This document shows, piece by piece, positions 14,826 through 22,156 of a stretch of 22,692 nucleotides of DNA. Below the pieces are notes generated by a model. The model saw only the letters and a list, made by a program, of their open reading frames with translations. It was not told where the DNA came from and ran no database searches. The position numbers and the translations under genes were made by a program. The stretch is from the NCBI GenBank assembly GCA_001773255.1, contig MEWF01000024.1:1-22692 (forward strand), read 5' to 3'. The DNA comes from a candidate division WWE3 bacterium RIFOXYC2_FULL_42_13 (lineage in GTDB: Bacteria > Patescibacteriota > WWE3 > UBA101185 > UBA10185). The number at the start of each line of letters is the position of its first letter. Within the stretch, counting starts at the first letter, position 1.

Positions 14826-15839
14826 ATGCGGTTAATAAAACGAAACCTTGGGTTCATATTTCTAATGTTAATTGCGGCAGGACGCGTAGTAAATTTTTGC
14901 GTTCCTCAGGGCGGTATTTTTTCCTGCACTAAAAGCCCGGAAAAAGGTCCGTTTGAGTTTTTCGAACCCATCAAGCAACATTTATCGGAAAGAGCACGAA
15001 AGTTTCTCCCAAGTCCTCACAGCGAGCTGGTATTGGGTATGACGATCGGTGTCGACGACCTTTCAAAATCCCCACGTTTTAAAGATGCAATAAAACGCAC
15101 GGGGACTATTCATGTGGTTGTGGTCTCGGGTTTTAATATGAGTCTGGTGGCAGGGTACGCTCTTAAGATTTTCGGCAGTCCGTACAAAGTCAGGAACTTA
15201 CTTCTTTCAATAATTACTACGTTTTCCTACGCAGCTTTTACGGGCTTTGAACCACCCGTCTTAAGAGCCTGGGTAATGTCTTCTTTTATGCTAGTGGGAA
15301 AGTTTTCCGGACGCCTGTTGAACTCCCTGCGCTTATTGGTAGTCTCTTACTTCGGTGTCCTACTTATCAATCCGGGTAATTTTTTCAGTGCGAGTACTTA
15401 TCTGAGTTTTCTCGCTACGTTCGGTTTAATTGTCTTTGCCGATCCCGTCGAAAGTTTCCTTTTGAAAGTACTCAAGCACAAATGGTCAGTGATGGGAGAT
15501 TTTTCGGCGAGTTTCGCTGCCCAGATAATGGTTTGGCCTTTAATATCAGGAATGTTCGGGCAGGTAAGCCTTATAAGTTTGTTGGTTAACGCCCTCGTTC
15601 TGTGGACGGTCCCCATAACCACGGTACTGGGTATTCCGGCTCTGCTTATACCGGGAAAACTTGTTTGGATGGTACTTTTCCCGTTCTGCGATTTTTTTAT
15701 CAGGACCGTGAATTTTTTCTCCGGGTTCAATAATGCCAGCGTGGCGTGGAAGATGCCTATGCCGGTGTTTATAGTATATTATGCGGTATTTTTAATACTG
15801 ACCATTTTTATTGTCAGGGCAAAGGAAAAGCACAAGTGA
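14826..15839 (+). CDS. comEC: ComEC/Rec2 competence channel domain (stand-alone)
   Basis: Polytopic channel that moves single-stranded DNA across the cytoplasmic membrane in natural transformation. The 337-residue product matches only the middle (Competence) domain of ComEC. The conserved segment around GMTIGVDDLS, TGTIHVVVVSGFNMS (Ser101-Asn104) is followed by about seven to eight hydrophobic helices. The N-terminal OB-fold region is short, and the C-terminal metallo-beta-lactamase domain is encoded as the next gene. Its TGA stop overlaps the next gene's GTG start (GTGA at 15836-15839), so the two parts should be made in similar amounts. Confidence 0.92.
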   Translation: MRLIKRNLGFIFLMLIAAGRVVNFCVPQGGIFSCTKSPEKGPFEFFEPIKQHLSERARKFLPSPHSELVLGMTIGVDDLSKSPRFKDAIKRTGTIHVVVVSGFNMSLVAGYALKIFGSPYKVRNLLLSIITTFSYAAFTGFEPPVLRAWVMSSFMLVGKFSGRLLNSLRLLVVSYFGVLLINPGNFFSASTYLSFLATFGLIVFADPVESFLLKVLKHKWSVMGDFSASFAAQIMVWPLISGMFGQVSLISLLVNALVLWTVPITTVLGIPALLIPGKLVWMVLFPFCDFFIRTVNFFSGFNNASVAWKMPMPVFIVYYAVFLILTIFIVRAKEKHK

Positions 15840-16666
15840 AAGGCCCGGTTCTTTTTCAGTTAGTTTTTGTCGTGTCCTACATCGTGTTTTTTCAGCTTGT
15901 AGTGAATAGGCATTCGATAAGTGAGCCGGGCATAGCCGTGCATGTTATAGATGTGGGGCAGGGGGATGGGATTTATATTGAGATGAACGGAAACCCGGTG
16001 GCGCTAATTGACGGCGGGGCCGATTATACTTCGGATAAATATATTTTGGAGAGAGCCGGTTTGGGTTGCAAACTGCCGTTGGTAATCTTGACCCACAATC
16101 ACGCCGATCATTTTGTGGGGTTCAAACGGATTCTAGAAAGGTGTAAATTTGACATACTTAGATATAACGACGTTGTTCTAGACGGACGCGCCGTGCCCGA
16201 AAATGTGAAAAATATCTTCGGAAATAAAGTTAAAAAAACTTTTGACGGCGAACAATTTGTTATACACGGGGTATTTATAAAACTGTTCGTACCTTACGGG
16301 AATATTTATGAAATGCCCAAAAACCTTAACAACGCTTCAATTGCTTTACTTGCTAAATACAAGGATTTTGATGCCCTGTTCCTGGGAGACCTTGAAGTAG
16401 AGGCGCAGGAGAGGCTGGATCTCAGAAAGATGAAGAGGCTGATCTCGGGAAGACTCGATGTGCTAAAGATAGCGCACCATGGCGCTGTAAACGGCTATAG
16501 CCGGGAGTTGGTGGCCGAGCTTAGGCCCAAAATATGCGTAATATCTGTGGGAAAGGACAACACATTCGGCCACCCTTCCCCATTGGTTGTTTTGGAACTG
16601 GAGGCGGCAGGCTGCGGGGTAATACGCACCGATATGGCGGGAAGTGTTGTTATAAGATCCCGCTGA
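15836..16666 (+). CDS. Metallo-beta-lactamase-fold hydrolase, the detached C-terminal domain of ComEC
   Basis: About 276 residues from the GTG at 15836. An N-terminal hydrophobic helix (~4-22) anchors it; the rest is a metallo-beta-lactamase fold. The metal-binding motif is intact: HNHADH at 87-92 (HxHxDH), with FLGDLE, KIAHHGA and GKDNTFGHPSP further on. The last pattern is typical of the ComEC C-terminal nuclease-like domain, proposed to degrade the non-entering DNA strand. A longer in-frame start at 15746 would run through the comEC coding region and is unlikely; the GTGA stop-start overlap favours 15836. With the preceding gene it appears to form a two-chain ComEC. Confidence 0.88.
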   Translation: MKGPVLFQLVFVVSYIVFFQLVVNRHSISEPGIAVHVIDVGQGDGIYIEMNGNPVALIDGGADYTSDKYILERAGLGCKLPLVILTHNHADHFVGFKRILERCKFDILRYNDVVLDGRAVPENVKNIFGNKVKKTFDGEQFVIHGVFIKLFVPYGNIYEMPKNLNNASIALLAKYKDFDALFLGDLEVEAQERLDLRKMKRLISGRLDVLKIAHHGAVNGYSRELVAELRPKICVISVGKDNTFGHPSPLVVLELEAAGCGVIRTDMAGSVVIRSR

Positions 16667-16676
16667 ATGATATGAT
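16647..16676 (+). promoter_or_regulatory. Promoter of argS
   Basis: TTGTTA (16647-16652), an 18-nt spacer and the extended -10 TGATATGAT ending at 16676. The expected start is ~16683, four bases before the ATG at 16687. It begins inside the end of the metallo-beta-lactamase gene. Confidence 0.6.
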
Positions 16677-16686
16677 GCTTTTGTCT

Positions 16687-18462
16687 ATGAAAATTAGAAA
16701 ATCCGAAGTTAAGAGAACAGTAGAAGACTTAATTTCTAAGGCCGTTCATAAACTCTATGGGTTAGACAATTTGAATATAGAAATAGACATCCCGGAAAAT
16801 GAAAATTTCGGTGACTACTCCACTAACATTTCGTTCGGAATTGCTAAAACTCTTGATAAGATTCCTTTTCAGATAGCAACAGAGATTGCGCACGAGGCCT
16901 TGTCTGAGAATCCACAAATAGAGTTCGAGGACAGTTTGTATTCTATTTTCGGAAAAATTGAACCTCACGCTCCGGGCTTCATAAATTTTACCCTGTGCGA
17001 CAAATTTCTTTTTCATAATACCGCGGATATAAACATGGGAGATAAGTCCTATGGGTCTTCGGACTTAGGCGCAGGAAAAAAGATAATTGTCGAGTACTCC
17101 CAGCCTAATACTAACAAACCCCAGCATATAGGACACGCCCGAAATAATTTTATCGGGTCGTCTCTTTCCAAAATCCTGAGTTACTGCGGGTATGATGTTG
17201 TGAAGACGAATTATGTCGGCGACATCGGAATACACATTTGCAAAAGTATGCTTATGTACATAAAACACGGCAACGGCCGTCAGCCCGATAAAAAGAGCGA
17301 CCATTTCGTGGGCGACTTTTACACAATGTACGAACAGGAATTCGAAAAGAACCCCGGAATTGAGAAGGAAGCTCAGGAACTGTTGAGACGATGGGAGTCC
17401 GGAGATGCCGAAGTAAGGGCGGTTTGGGAAAAAATGAATTCCTGGGTGTACGAGGGCTGGAAAAAGACCTATTCCGAGCAGAAAGTAGAGTTTGATGTCT
17501 GGGAATACGAGAGTGAAAAAATAAATGTGGGAAAAGAGATCGCAATGCTGGCTCTGGAAAAGGGTCTGGCCGAAAAGGACGGGACAGGAGCCATCATAGC
17601 GCGGTTGGAAAAATATGGGCTTCCGGACAAAGTTTTATTAAGGAGCGATGGTACGTCGGTCTACTCCACCAAGGAGCTTCAGCTCGCGAAAGAAAGTTTT
17701 GAAAAATATAAGTTCGACAAAAGACTGTACGTAGTTGATATGAGACAGTCCGATTATTTCAGACAGCTTTTTAAAATAATCGAATTGCTCGGTTTCGACT
17801 GGTCTGACAGATTAGTTCACATTGCCTATGGAATGGTGTCACTTCCTCAGGGAAAAATGTCTTCCCGCACGGGTTTAGTGGTCAACGCAGACGATGTTCT
17901 GGAAGACCTGATATCGCTTGAAGAAGAGGAGATACGAAACAGTATAAAAACCCCTAAAATAGTGCGGGAAACGGCGGAAAGAGTCGCTTTGGCGGCTTTC
18001 AAATACGGAATGCTCAAGGTAGACCCGAAGCAGGATGTTGTTTTCAATTATGAGCACGTGACCAAGTTCGAGGGTAATACAGGGCCTTATTTACTTTATA
18101 CCTACGCCAGGGCGGGCTCTGTACTTGAAAAGGCAGGTTTTGAGATCGACGGTGAAAAATTCCGTTATGAGTCCATGCCTAAGGAATTTTCTATGCACCC
18201 CAAGGAAAGAGCGTTGGCGGCGGTATTGGTGCATTTTCCGGAATACGTATTGAAATCCTCCAAAGAATACGCGCCCAGTCAGATAGCGAATTACACCTTT
18301 GAGGTTGCCCAGAAATTCAACTCTTTTTATGGCGAACTTTCCATATTGGACGCTTCTTCCGAAAGTTTGAAGAAATTCAGGTTATTTTTATCACACGCAA
18401 CGATGATTGTTCTGCGCCAATCCCTTGGTCTTTTGGGCAGCGAAGTAGTGGAAAAGATGTAA
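16687..18462 (+). CDS. argS: Arginyl-tRNA synthetase
   Basis: Class I synthetase that charges tRNA-Arg. About 591 residues from the ATG at 16687. The N-terminal Arg_tRNA_synt_N domain (with IPENENFGDYSTN) precedes the catalytic core, which has HIGH at residues 147-150 and a KMSSR signature at 390-394. The C-terminal DALR anticodon-binding domain begins near 470. In-frame starts exist at 16534, 16672 and 16675. The first lies within the upstream gene, and the other two overlap the predicted -10 hexamer TATGAT (16671-16676), so 16687 is the best choice. The gene directly follows the competence block without a visible terminator but has its own promoter. Confidence 0.95.
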   Translation: MKIRKSEVKRTVEDLISKAVHKLYGLDNLNIEIDIPENENFGDYSTNISFGIAKTLDKIPFQIATEIAHEALSENPQIEFEDSLYSIFGKIEPHAPGFINFTLCDKFLFHNTADINMGDKSYGSSDLGAGKKIIVEYSQPNTNKPQHIGHARNNFIGSSLSKILSYCGYDVVKTNYVGDIGIHICKSMLMYIKHGNGRQPDKKSDHFVGDFYTMYEQEFEKNPGIEKEAQELLRRWESGDAEVRAVWEKMNSWVYEGWKKTYSEQKVEFDVWEYESEKINVGKEIAMLALEKGLAEKDGTGAIIARLEKYGLPDKVLLRSDGTSVYSTKELQLAKESFEKYKFDKRLYVVDMRQSDYFRQLFKIIELLGFDWSDRLVHIAYGMVSLPQGKMSSRTGLVVNADDVLEDLISLEEEEIRNSIKTPKIVRETAERVALAAFKYGMLKVDPKQDVVFNYEHVTKFEGNTGPYLLYTYARAGSVLEKAGFEIDGEKFRYESMPKEFSMHPKERALAAVLVHFPEYVLKSSKEYAPSQIANYTFEVAQKFNSFYGELSILDASSESLKKFRLFLSHATMIVLRQSLGLLGSEVVEKM

Positions 18463-18468
18463 AAGCTT

Positions 18469-18474
18469 TATACT
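18469..18474 (+). promoter_or_regulatory. -10 element of the metallophosphoesterase gene (leaderless geometry)
   Basis: TATACT ends seven bases before the ATG at 18482, placing the expected transcript start at the start codon. No clear -35 is visible. Confidence 0.45.
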
Positions 18475-18481
18475 ACTATCA

Positions 18482-19561
18482 ATGTTAGGGCGTAAGTCAA
18501 AAAGTAAGAGTTCCTCTACTCATGCGGGTCTCCGGTTTGTGAGATCGGTACTTTCCGTTGTGGTTCTCAGCGCGCTGGTTCTGGGGGTCACTTTGGGGGC
18601 AAAAGAGCTATACGCAGTAGATTCCGCCCGCTTCGGAAAGATATCCTCCTCGTTGCTTGCCAAAATTAACGTTGACGTGGATGAGGGGCAGATCGGTGAG
18701 GTCGCGGGTAAGTTTGCCGAACGTATTTCCCAAACTAATTTAGGCTCCGGGGTATCTTCGAGCAGACCACAGGGCGAGGTTGATAAGAATGTTTATGCGG
18801 GCAAGGACACGGTAGTAGAAGTTGCTATTTTATCGGATATTCACGATGATACTATCAATTTTAAAATTGCTCTGGATAAGGTAAAAGACCGTGGGATAGA
18901 GAATGTTTTTATCCTCGGGGATCTAACGGCTTACGGAGATATCCCTTCTTTGAATAAGATTAAGGATGTTTTAGAGGAGTCGGGTGTTGAATATTTTATA
19001 TTGCCCGGTGACCACGACCTAGGCCAATCTTGGGATTCGGGGAATTTCGTATCAGTGTTTGGAAAGGAGTACGGCGAAGCCGATATCTCAGGTTACAATT
19101 TTGTTTATTTCAACAACTCTGCCAATTTCACAGTGATTGGTCCGAGCGCAATTTCCTGGATTGAAACCGAACTACCACAGGCGGATTTCTTTTTGTTGTC
19201 GCAGCCTTTATATACTGAAGAATTGGCGCCCCCTTTTAATAGAATTTTTATGGGGAGTACGAATGACGAGGTAACTGATGAAGCCTTGGCTGAAAAGCAG
19301 GATGCGGTAAGAAGTCAGGGGGAGATGCTTTTATCCCTGGTCAGAGAAAGCGCAGAGGTTAAAGCATTGCTAGCGGGGGATCACCATAAATCGTCTTCTG
19401 AAGTAGATCCAAAGAGGTCAAGTTTAGTACACTTTGCGGTTGGTGCAGTAACCTCGGATTTCAAGGGGTACCCGCAAAAAATATGGCAATCACCAAGATT
19501 CAGCGTTCTCTCTATTTACCAGGACGGTAGCTACGAGGTTTCCGATGTTGTTCTAGACTAA
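18482..19561 (+). CDS. Membrane-anchored calcineurin-like metallophosphoesterase
   Basis: Probable extracytoplasmic phosphoesterase of 359 residues. A basic N-terminus (RKSKSKSSS) is followed by one transmembrane helix (~20-42). The linker is Ser/Gly-rich, and the metallophosphoesterase domain starts near 112. Metal-binding motifs are visible: SDIHD (Asp119, His121), GDLTAYGD (Asp147) and GDHD (177-179, replacing the usual GNHD). The late His motif reads GDHH (Asp300-His302) where GHxH is expected. The loop that normally supplies a His ligand reads SQPLY, so that ligand may be missing. Activity is therefore uncertain. No Shine-Dalgarno sequence; TATACT lies seven bases upstream. Substrate unknown. 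Confidence 0.8.
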   Translation: MLGRKSKSKSSSTHAGLRFVRSVLSVVVLSALVLGVTLGAKELYAVDSARFGKISSSLLAKINVDVDEGQIGEVAGKFAERISQTNLGSGVSSSRPQGEVDKNVYAGKDTVVEVAILSDIHDDTINFKIALDKVKDRGIENVFILGDLTAYGDIPSLNKIKDVLEESGVEYFILPGDHDLGQSWDSGNFVSVFGKEYGEADISGYNFVYFNNSANFTVIGPSAISWIETELPQADFFLLSQPLYTEELAPPFNRIFMGSTNDEVTDEALAEKQDAVRSQGEMLLSLVRESAEVKALLAGDHHKSSSEVDPKRSSLVHFAVGAVTSDFKGYPQKIWQSPRFSVLSIYQDGSYEVSDVVLD

Positions 19562-19573
19562 AATCTAACCTAA

Positions 19574-19582
19574 TGTTATAAA
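19574..19582 (+). promoter_or_regulatory. Extended -10 promoter of ndk (leaderless geometry)
   Basis: TGTTATAAA (TG-N-TATAAA) ends exactly six bases before the ATG at 19589, so the expected transcript begins at the A of the start codon. Confidence 0.6.
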
Positions 19583-19588
19583 TTACCC

Positions 19589-20185
19589 ATGATTGAAAGA
19601 ACTCTAGTACTTTTGAAGCCTGACGCGGTTCAAAGAGGCATCGTCGGAGAAATAATACATCGTTTCGAGCGTGCCGGTATGAAAATGGTCGCTATGAAAC
19701 TTGTAAAACCCGATAAAGAGTTGGCGAGTAAGCATTATCCGGACTCCAGAGAATGGAAAATGAAAGTAGGACAGAGGACTATAGACGATTGTATTAAGTA
19801 CAACATTGATTTGATGGCTAATATGGGTACCACCGACCCTTTGGAAGTAGGCGAATTGGTAAAGGGTTGGAATGCGGAGTTTTTAATGTCCGGTTCTGTG
19901 CTGGCGATCGTGCTTGAAGGTGTAAATGTTGTTGAGAGGGTACGGGCATTGTCCGGAGATACGGTCCCGGTTAAGGCCGCGCCCGGTACTATAAGAGGTG
20001 ATTATTCTTTGGATTCTGCCATAGCAGCTAATAGAAGGAAAAGAACAATATATAACCTAATACATGCTTCAGGCTCTGTCGGCGAGGCTGAGGTTGAAAT
20101 AGCCCTCTGGTTTAAGCCCGAGGAGATATGCTCGTACAAAAGGGTTCACGAAGATCTGTATAAGTACGATAAAAGCTATGTCTGA
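19589..20185 (+). CDS. ndk: Nucleoside diphosphate kinase with an insertion
   Basis: Transfers the terminal phosphate between nucleoside triphosphates and diphosphates through a phosphohistidine. The protein has 198 residues against ~140-150 in most bacteria. The start (ERTLVLLKPDAVQRG) and the end (GTIRGDYS, then NLIHASGS with catalytic His159, and EIALWF) are typical. The extra length sits mainly in the middle (~50-100, SREWKMKVGQRTIDDC...) and before the active-site His (DSAIAANRRKRTIYN). A similar extra segment before the His occurs in archaeal enzymes. The His lies in HASGS, where HGSDS is the common bacterial form. The 3' end overlaps the next kinase-like gene by 8 nt, making a nucleotide-phosphorylation pair. 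Confidence 0.94.
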   Translation: MIERTLVLLKPDAVQRGIVGEIIHRFERAGMKMVAMKLVKPDKELASKHYPDSREWKMKVGQRTIDDCIKYNIDLMANMGTTDPLEVGELVKGWNAEFLMSGSVLAIVLEGVNVVERVRALSGDTVPVKAAPGTIRGDYSLDSAIAANRRKRTIYNLIHASGSVGEAEVEIALWFKPEEICSYKRVHEDLYKYDKSYV

Positions 20186-21257
20186 TCCTCTGAAAATACC
20201 TTTTTTTAATTCCAAATCTTACGCCGTAAGCAGAAGTTTCGATCTTAACGATCCCGTAGAAAGAAAACTGTATTTTAAGGAAAAATTAGGCGATAAGATC
20301 GAACAAATTAAAGAATTCTTAGACAGCCGTACTTTTGTGGGATACTTGATGGCAAAAAAACAAGCTGGGAAAGGCACTTACGCTAAGATGTTCGAGGAGA
20401 TAGTTGGTTCAGATAGGTTTCAGCACGTATCGATAGGGGATTTAGTAAGGAAAGCCGGGGAGGACATTGGGTACCCGGATAAGAAACGGGAAATTGAGAA
20501 TTACCTTGAGAATAACTACAGAGGATTTCTATCTGTGACCGCCGCTCTAACCTCGCTGCAAAATCGGGAGCAGGGCGCACTGCTTCCTACCGACCTGATT
20601 CTTGCACTTGTTAAAATGGAAATTGATAGGATTGGAAACAAAGCTTTATTTATAGACGGGTTACCTAGAAATTTGGATCAGATTTCATACTCTCTATATT
20701 TTCGCGATTTGATAAATCACCGAGAGGATCCTGATTTTTTTGTGTTGATAGATGTGCCGGAAAGCTTGATTGATCTTAGAATGACCGGGAGAAAGGTGTG
20801 TCCGTTGTGCAAAACTTCCAAGAATTTAACATTAAATCCCTCGAAATTTGTTGTTCCTGACGACTCCGGCAACGGTTACTCCCTGCTTTGTGACAATGAG
20901 AGATGCGTGGGTTATGGCAAAGAGAAGCTAGTTTCCAAAGAAGGGGACTCTGAAGGAAAGGAATCTATCAGAGAGAGACTTGATACCGAAGGTGAACTTA
21001 TGAGTACCGCTAACTCGTTGCAAGGTATACCAAAAGTGCTTATCCGAAATACTATTCCGGTAACCCAATCCTCGGTATATGTTGAAAATTTTGAAATATC
21101 GCCAAGCTTTTCGTATACAAATGTTCGTGGAGAGATAGAAATAGCCAGAAAGCCACTGGTATTGATAGATGATGACGGAATTGAATCTTACAGTCTATCC
21201 GGCGCTTGCGTTGTCGTATCTATGGTTGATCAGATTTATAAAATACTAATTGGTTGA
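20178..21257 (+). CDS. Large adenylate-kinase-like P-loop protein
   Basis: Belongs to the adenylate kinase superfamily but is long (359 versus ~215 residues) and divergent. The P-loop at residues 59-67 reads AKKQAGKGT: the GKGT end (Lys65, Thr67) is kept, but the first P-loop glycine is replaced by alanine. A second signature, DGLPRNLDQ, matches the DGFPRTxxQ of adenylate kinases. A zinc-finger-like lid has CPLC and a second pair (CDNERC) ~38 residues later. An extra N-terminal segment (~1-50) and a C-terminal region of ~80 residues have no match I recognise. The gene overlaps ndk by 8 nt. It may be a nucleoside monophosphate kinase with changed substrate choice, or a regulatory relative. Confidence 0.8.
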   Translation: MSDPLKIPFFNSKSYAVSRSFDLNDPVERKLYFKEKLGDKIEQIKEFLDSRTFVGYLMAKKQAGKGTYAKMFEEIVGSDRFQHVSIGDLVRKAGEDIGYPDKKREIENYLENNYRGFLSVTAALTSLQNREQGALLPTDLILALVKMEIDRIGNKALFIDGLPRNLDQISYSLYFRDLINHREDPDFFVLIDVPESLIDLRMTGRKVCPLCKTSKNLTLNPSKFVVPDDSGNGYSLLCDNERCVGYGKEKLVSKEGDSEGKESIRERLDTEGELMSTANSLQGIPKVLIRNTIPVTQSSVYVENFEISPSFSYTNVRGEIEIARKPLVLIDDDGIESYSLSGACVVVSMVDQIYKILIG

Positions 21258-21271
21258 TTTAACCCACTGCC

Positions 21272-21279
21272 TGTATAAT
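21272..21279 (+). promoter_or_regulatory. Promoter -10 of tRNA-Ser
   Basis: TGTATAAT has a perfect TATAAT (21274-21279) and puts the start near 21286, five bases before the mature tRNA. TTGGTT (21250-21255) at 18 nt may serve as a weak -35. Confidence 0.6.
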
Positions 21280-21290
21280 TTACACGACGT

Positions 21291-21380
21291 GGAGGGATCG
21301 CATAGTGGCCTAGTGCGGCAGTCTTGAAAACTGCTATGCCCGCAAGGGCATCGTGGGTTCGACTCCCACTCCCTCCGCCA
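21291..21380 (+). tRNA. tRNA-Ser (anticodon TGA)
   Basis: A 90-nt class II tRNA. The acceptor GGAGGGA pairs perfectly with TCCCTCC, the discriminator is G, and CCA is encoded. The anticodon stem is GCAGT/ACTGC with loop CTTGAAA (anticodon TGA, reading UCA). A long variable arm (TATGCCCGCAAGGGCA) confirms the class, and the T arm is GTGGG-TTCGACT-CCCAC. Confidence 0.95.
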
Positions 21381-21390
21381 ATAACCTAAA

Positions 21391-21436
21391 AGAACAAAAA
21401 AGAGCATGGCACACCCTGTGAGTGTTGTAACCATGC
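21391..21436 (-). terminator. Intrinsic terminator of the minus-strand hypothetical gene
   Basis: On the minus strand AGAGCATGG and CCATGCTCT form a 9-bp stem, with an inner CACA/TGTG hairpin in its loop. It is followed by TTTTTTGTTCTTTT. It lies ~20 nt after the stop of the gene at 21459-21908 and could also halt plus-strand tRNA-Ser transcripts. Confidence 0.8.
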
Positions 21437-21458
21437 TCTGACGTGGGATGTCCCTCTC

Positions 21459-21908
21459 TTACACGAAAGACGTTTTACCGCTCATGAACTCATTAGCCTT
21501 CTGTCGTTGGACTTTCAACGGAAGGTATCTGAATTCACCGATATTTTCTCCTTTTGGTGCGAATGCAAAACCCCCCTCTTCGTAACCGGCTTCAATTATT
21601 TTCACCTGGAATTCGTACGACCATTTCCTCTTAAATTGGTCACAGCCTGAGTATTTCAGTATGTTTGACAAATACCATCTTTCGTCTTGATACTTGACGG
21701 TCAATGTCAACTCCTTAAATACTGAAAGAGTACCGAAAATCACGTTTATCGTTTTGGTGTCCCCGCGTTGGGCTTCGACAGCTTTCCATACCGGTGGTGT
21801 TGACGGGTACTCGATATAATTAAATTGATCGTCGAGCTGAAGCCAACTACAGAAAGCGAAAAAGACTTTCGCTCCCACCCACTGGAAAAATGAAATACGC
21901 GTGCGCAT
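21459..21908 (-). CDS. Hypothetical protein, 149 residues
   Basis: I do not recognise a family. The start at 21908 is well supported: AAAGGAGGG lies seven bases upstream. It also has its own promoter 22049-22021 and its own terminator. The N-terminus has a basic start and a moderately hydrophobic stretch (FFQWVGAKVFFAFCSWLQL, ~7-25) that might be a signal anchor. The rest is rich in aromatic and charged residues, consistent with a mostly beta fold (TINVIFGTLSVFKELTLTVKY, then WYLSNI and WSYEFQVKI). There are two cysteines. A stand-alone, strongly signposted gene with a long leader suggests a regulated product, but no function can be assigned. Confidence 0.65.
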   Translation of the reverse strand: MRTRISFFQWVGAKVFFAFCSWLQLDDQFNYIEYPSTPPVWKAVEAQRGDTKTINVIFGTLSVFKELTLTVKYQDERWYLSNILKYSGCDQFKRKWSYEFQVKIIEAGYEEGGFAFAPKGENIGEFRYLPLKVQRQKANEFMSGKTSFV

Positions 21909-22014
21909 TTTAATTCCCTCCTTTGTCCGTTGACGGACCGATATTCCACGACTTTGATTGTAAGAGGTGGTTGCTCAGAACAGATCACTATTCGGCTGTT
22001 ACTCAGCCATTTGC
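21909..22014 (-). promoter_or_regulatory. Structured 106-nt leader with mutually exclusive hairpins
   Basis: Read on the minus strand, the leader contains CAGCC, GGCTG and a second CAGCC in succession. GGCTG can therefore pair with either neighbour (loops of 7 and 5 nt). Further on, CCTCTT can pair with AGGAGG of the Shine-Dalgarno sequence, and a GTCCG/CGGAC hairpin sits just before it. This is the layout of a switchable leader controlling translation. It is a hand fold, and no known riboswitch class is recognised. Confidence 0.4.
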
Positions 22015-22020
22015 GGGCTG

Positions 22021-22049
22021 ATTCTACCAATAAAACTTAATATTATCAA
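22021..22049 (-). promoter_or_regulatory. Promoter of the minus-strand hypothetical gene
   Basis: On the minus strand TTGATA (22049-22044), a 17-nt spacer and TAGAAT (22026-22021) form a good sigma70-type promoter. The expected start is ~22014. Confidence 0.7.
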
Positions 22050-22143
22050 CGTGTCGCATAGTGCTGCGGGTGTGATTTAACCATGAATTCCGTTTGCAAA
22101 AATAGCTTTATAAGCACCCCTGTGACCGGACACCAACTTTATA

Positions 22144-22149
22144 TATAAT
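22144..22149 (+). promoter_or_regulatory. -10 element of the Cys-rich protein gene (leaderless geometry)
   Basis: A perfect TATAAT ends seven bases before the ATG at 22157, in an AT-rich run. The expected transcript start falls next to the start codon. The -35 region (TGTGAC) is poor. Confidence 0.6.
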
Positions 22150-22156
22150 AAAAACA

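Noticed and set aside
15746..15835. Upstream start for the metallo-beta-lactamase gene
   Set aside because: It would be an out-of-frame reading of comEC; the GTGA overlap at 15836 is the more economical start.
16534..16686. Longer in-frame N-terminus for arginyl-tRNA synthetase starting at 16534 or 16672
   Set aside because: The first lies inside the metallo-beta-lactamase gene and encodes non-family sequence; the starts at 16672/16675 overlap the predicted -10 hexamer.
21291..21380. tRNA-Ser as an integration site for a mobile element, given the unusual genes that follow
   Set aside because: No integrase and no repeated copy of the tRNA 3' end is seen in the window.
21746..22030. Minus-strand open frame overlapping the leader of the hypothetical gene at 21908
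   Set aside because: It begins upstream of the predicted transcription start at ~22014 and lacks a ribosome site; the structured leader explains this segment better.
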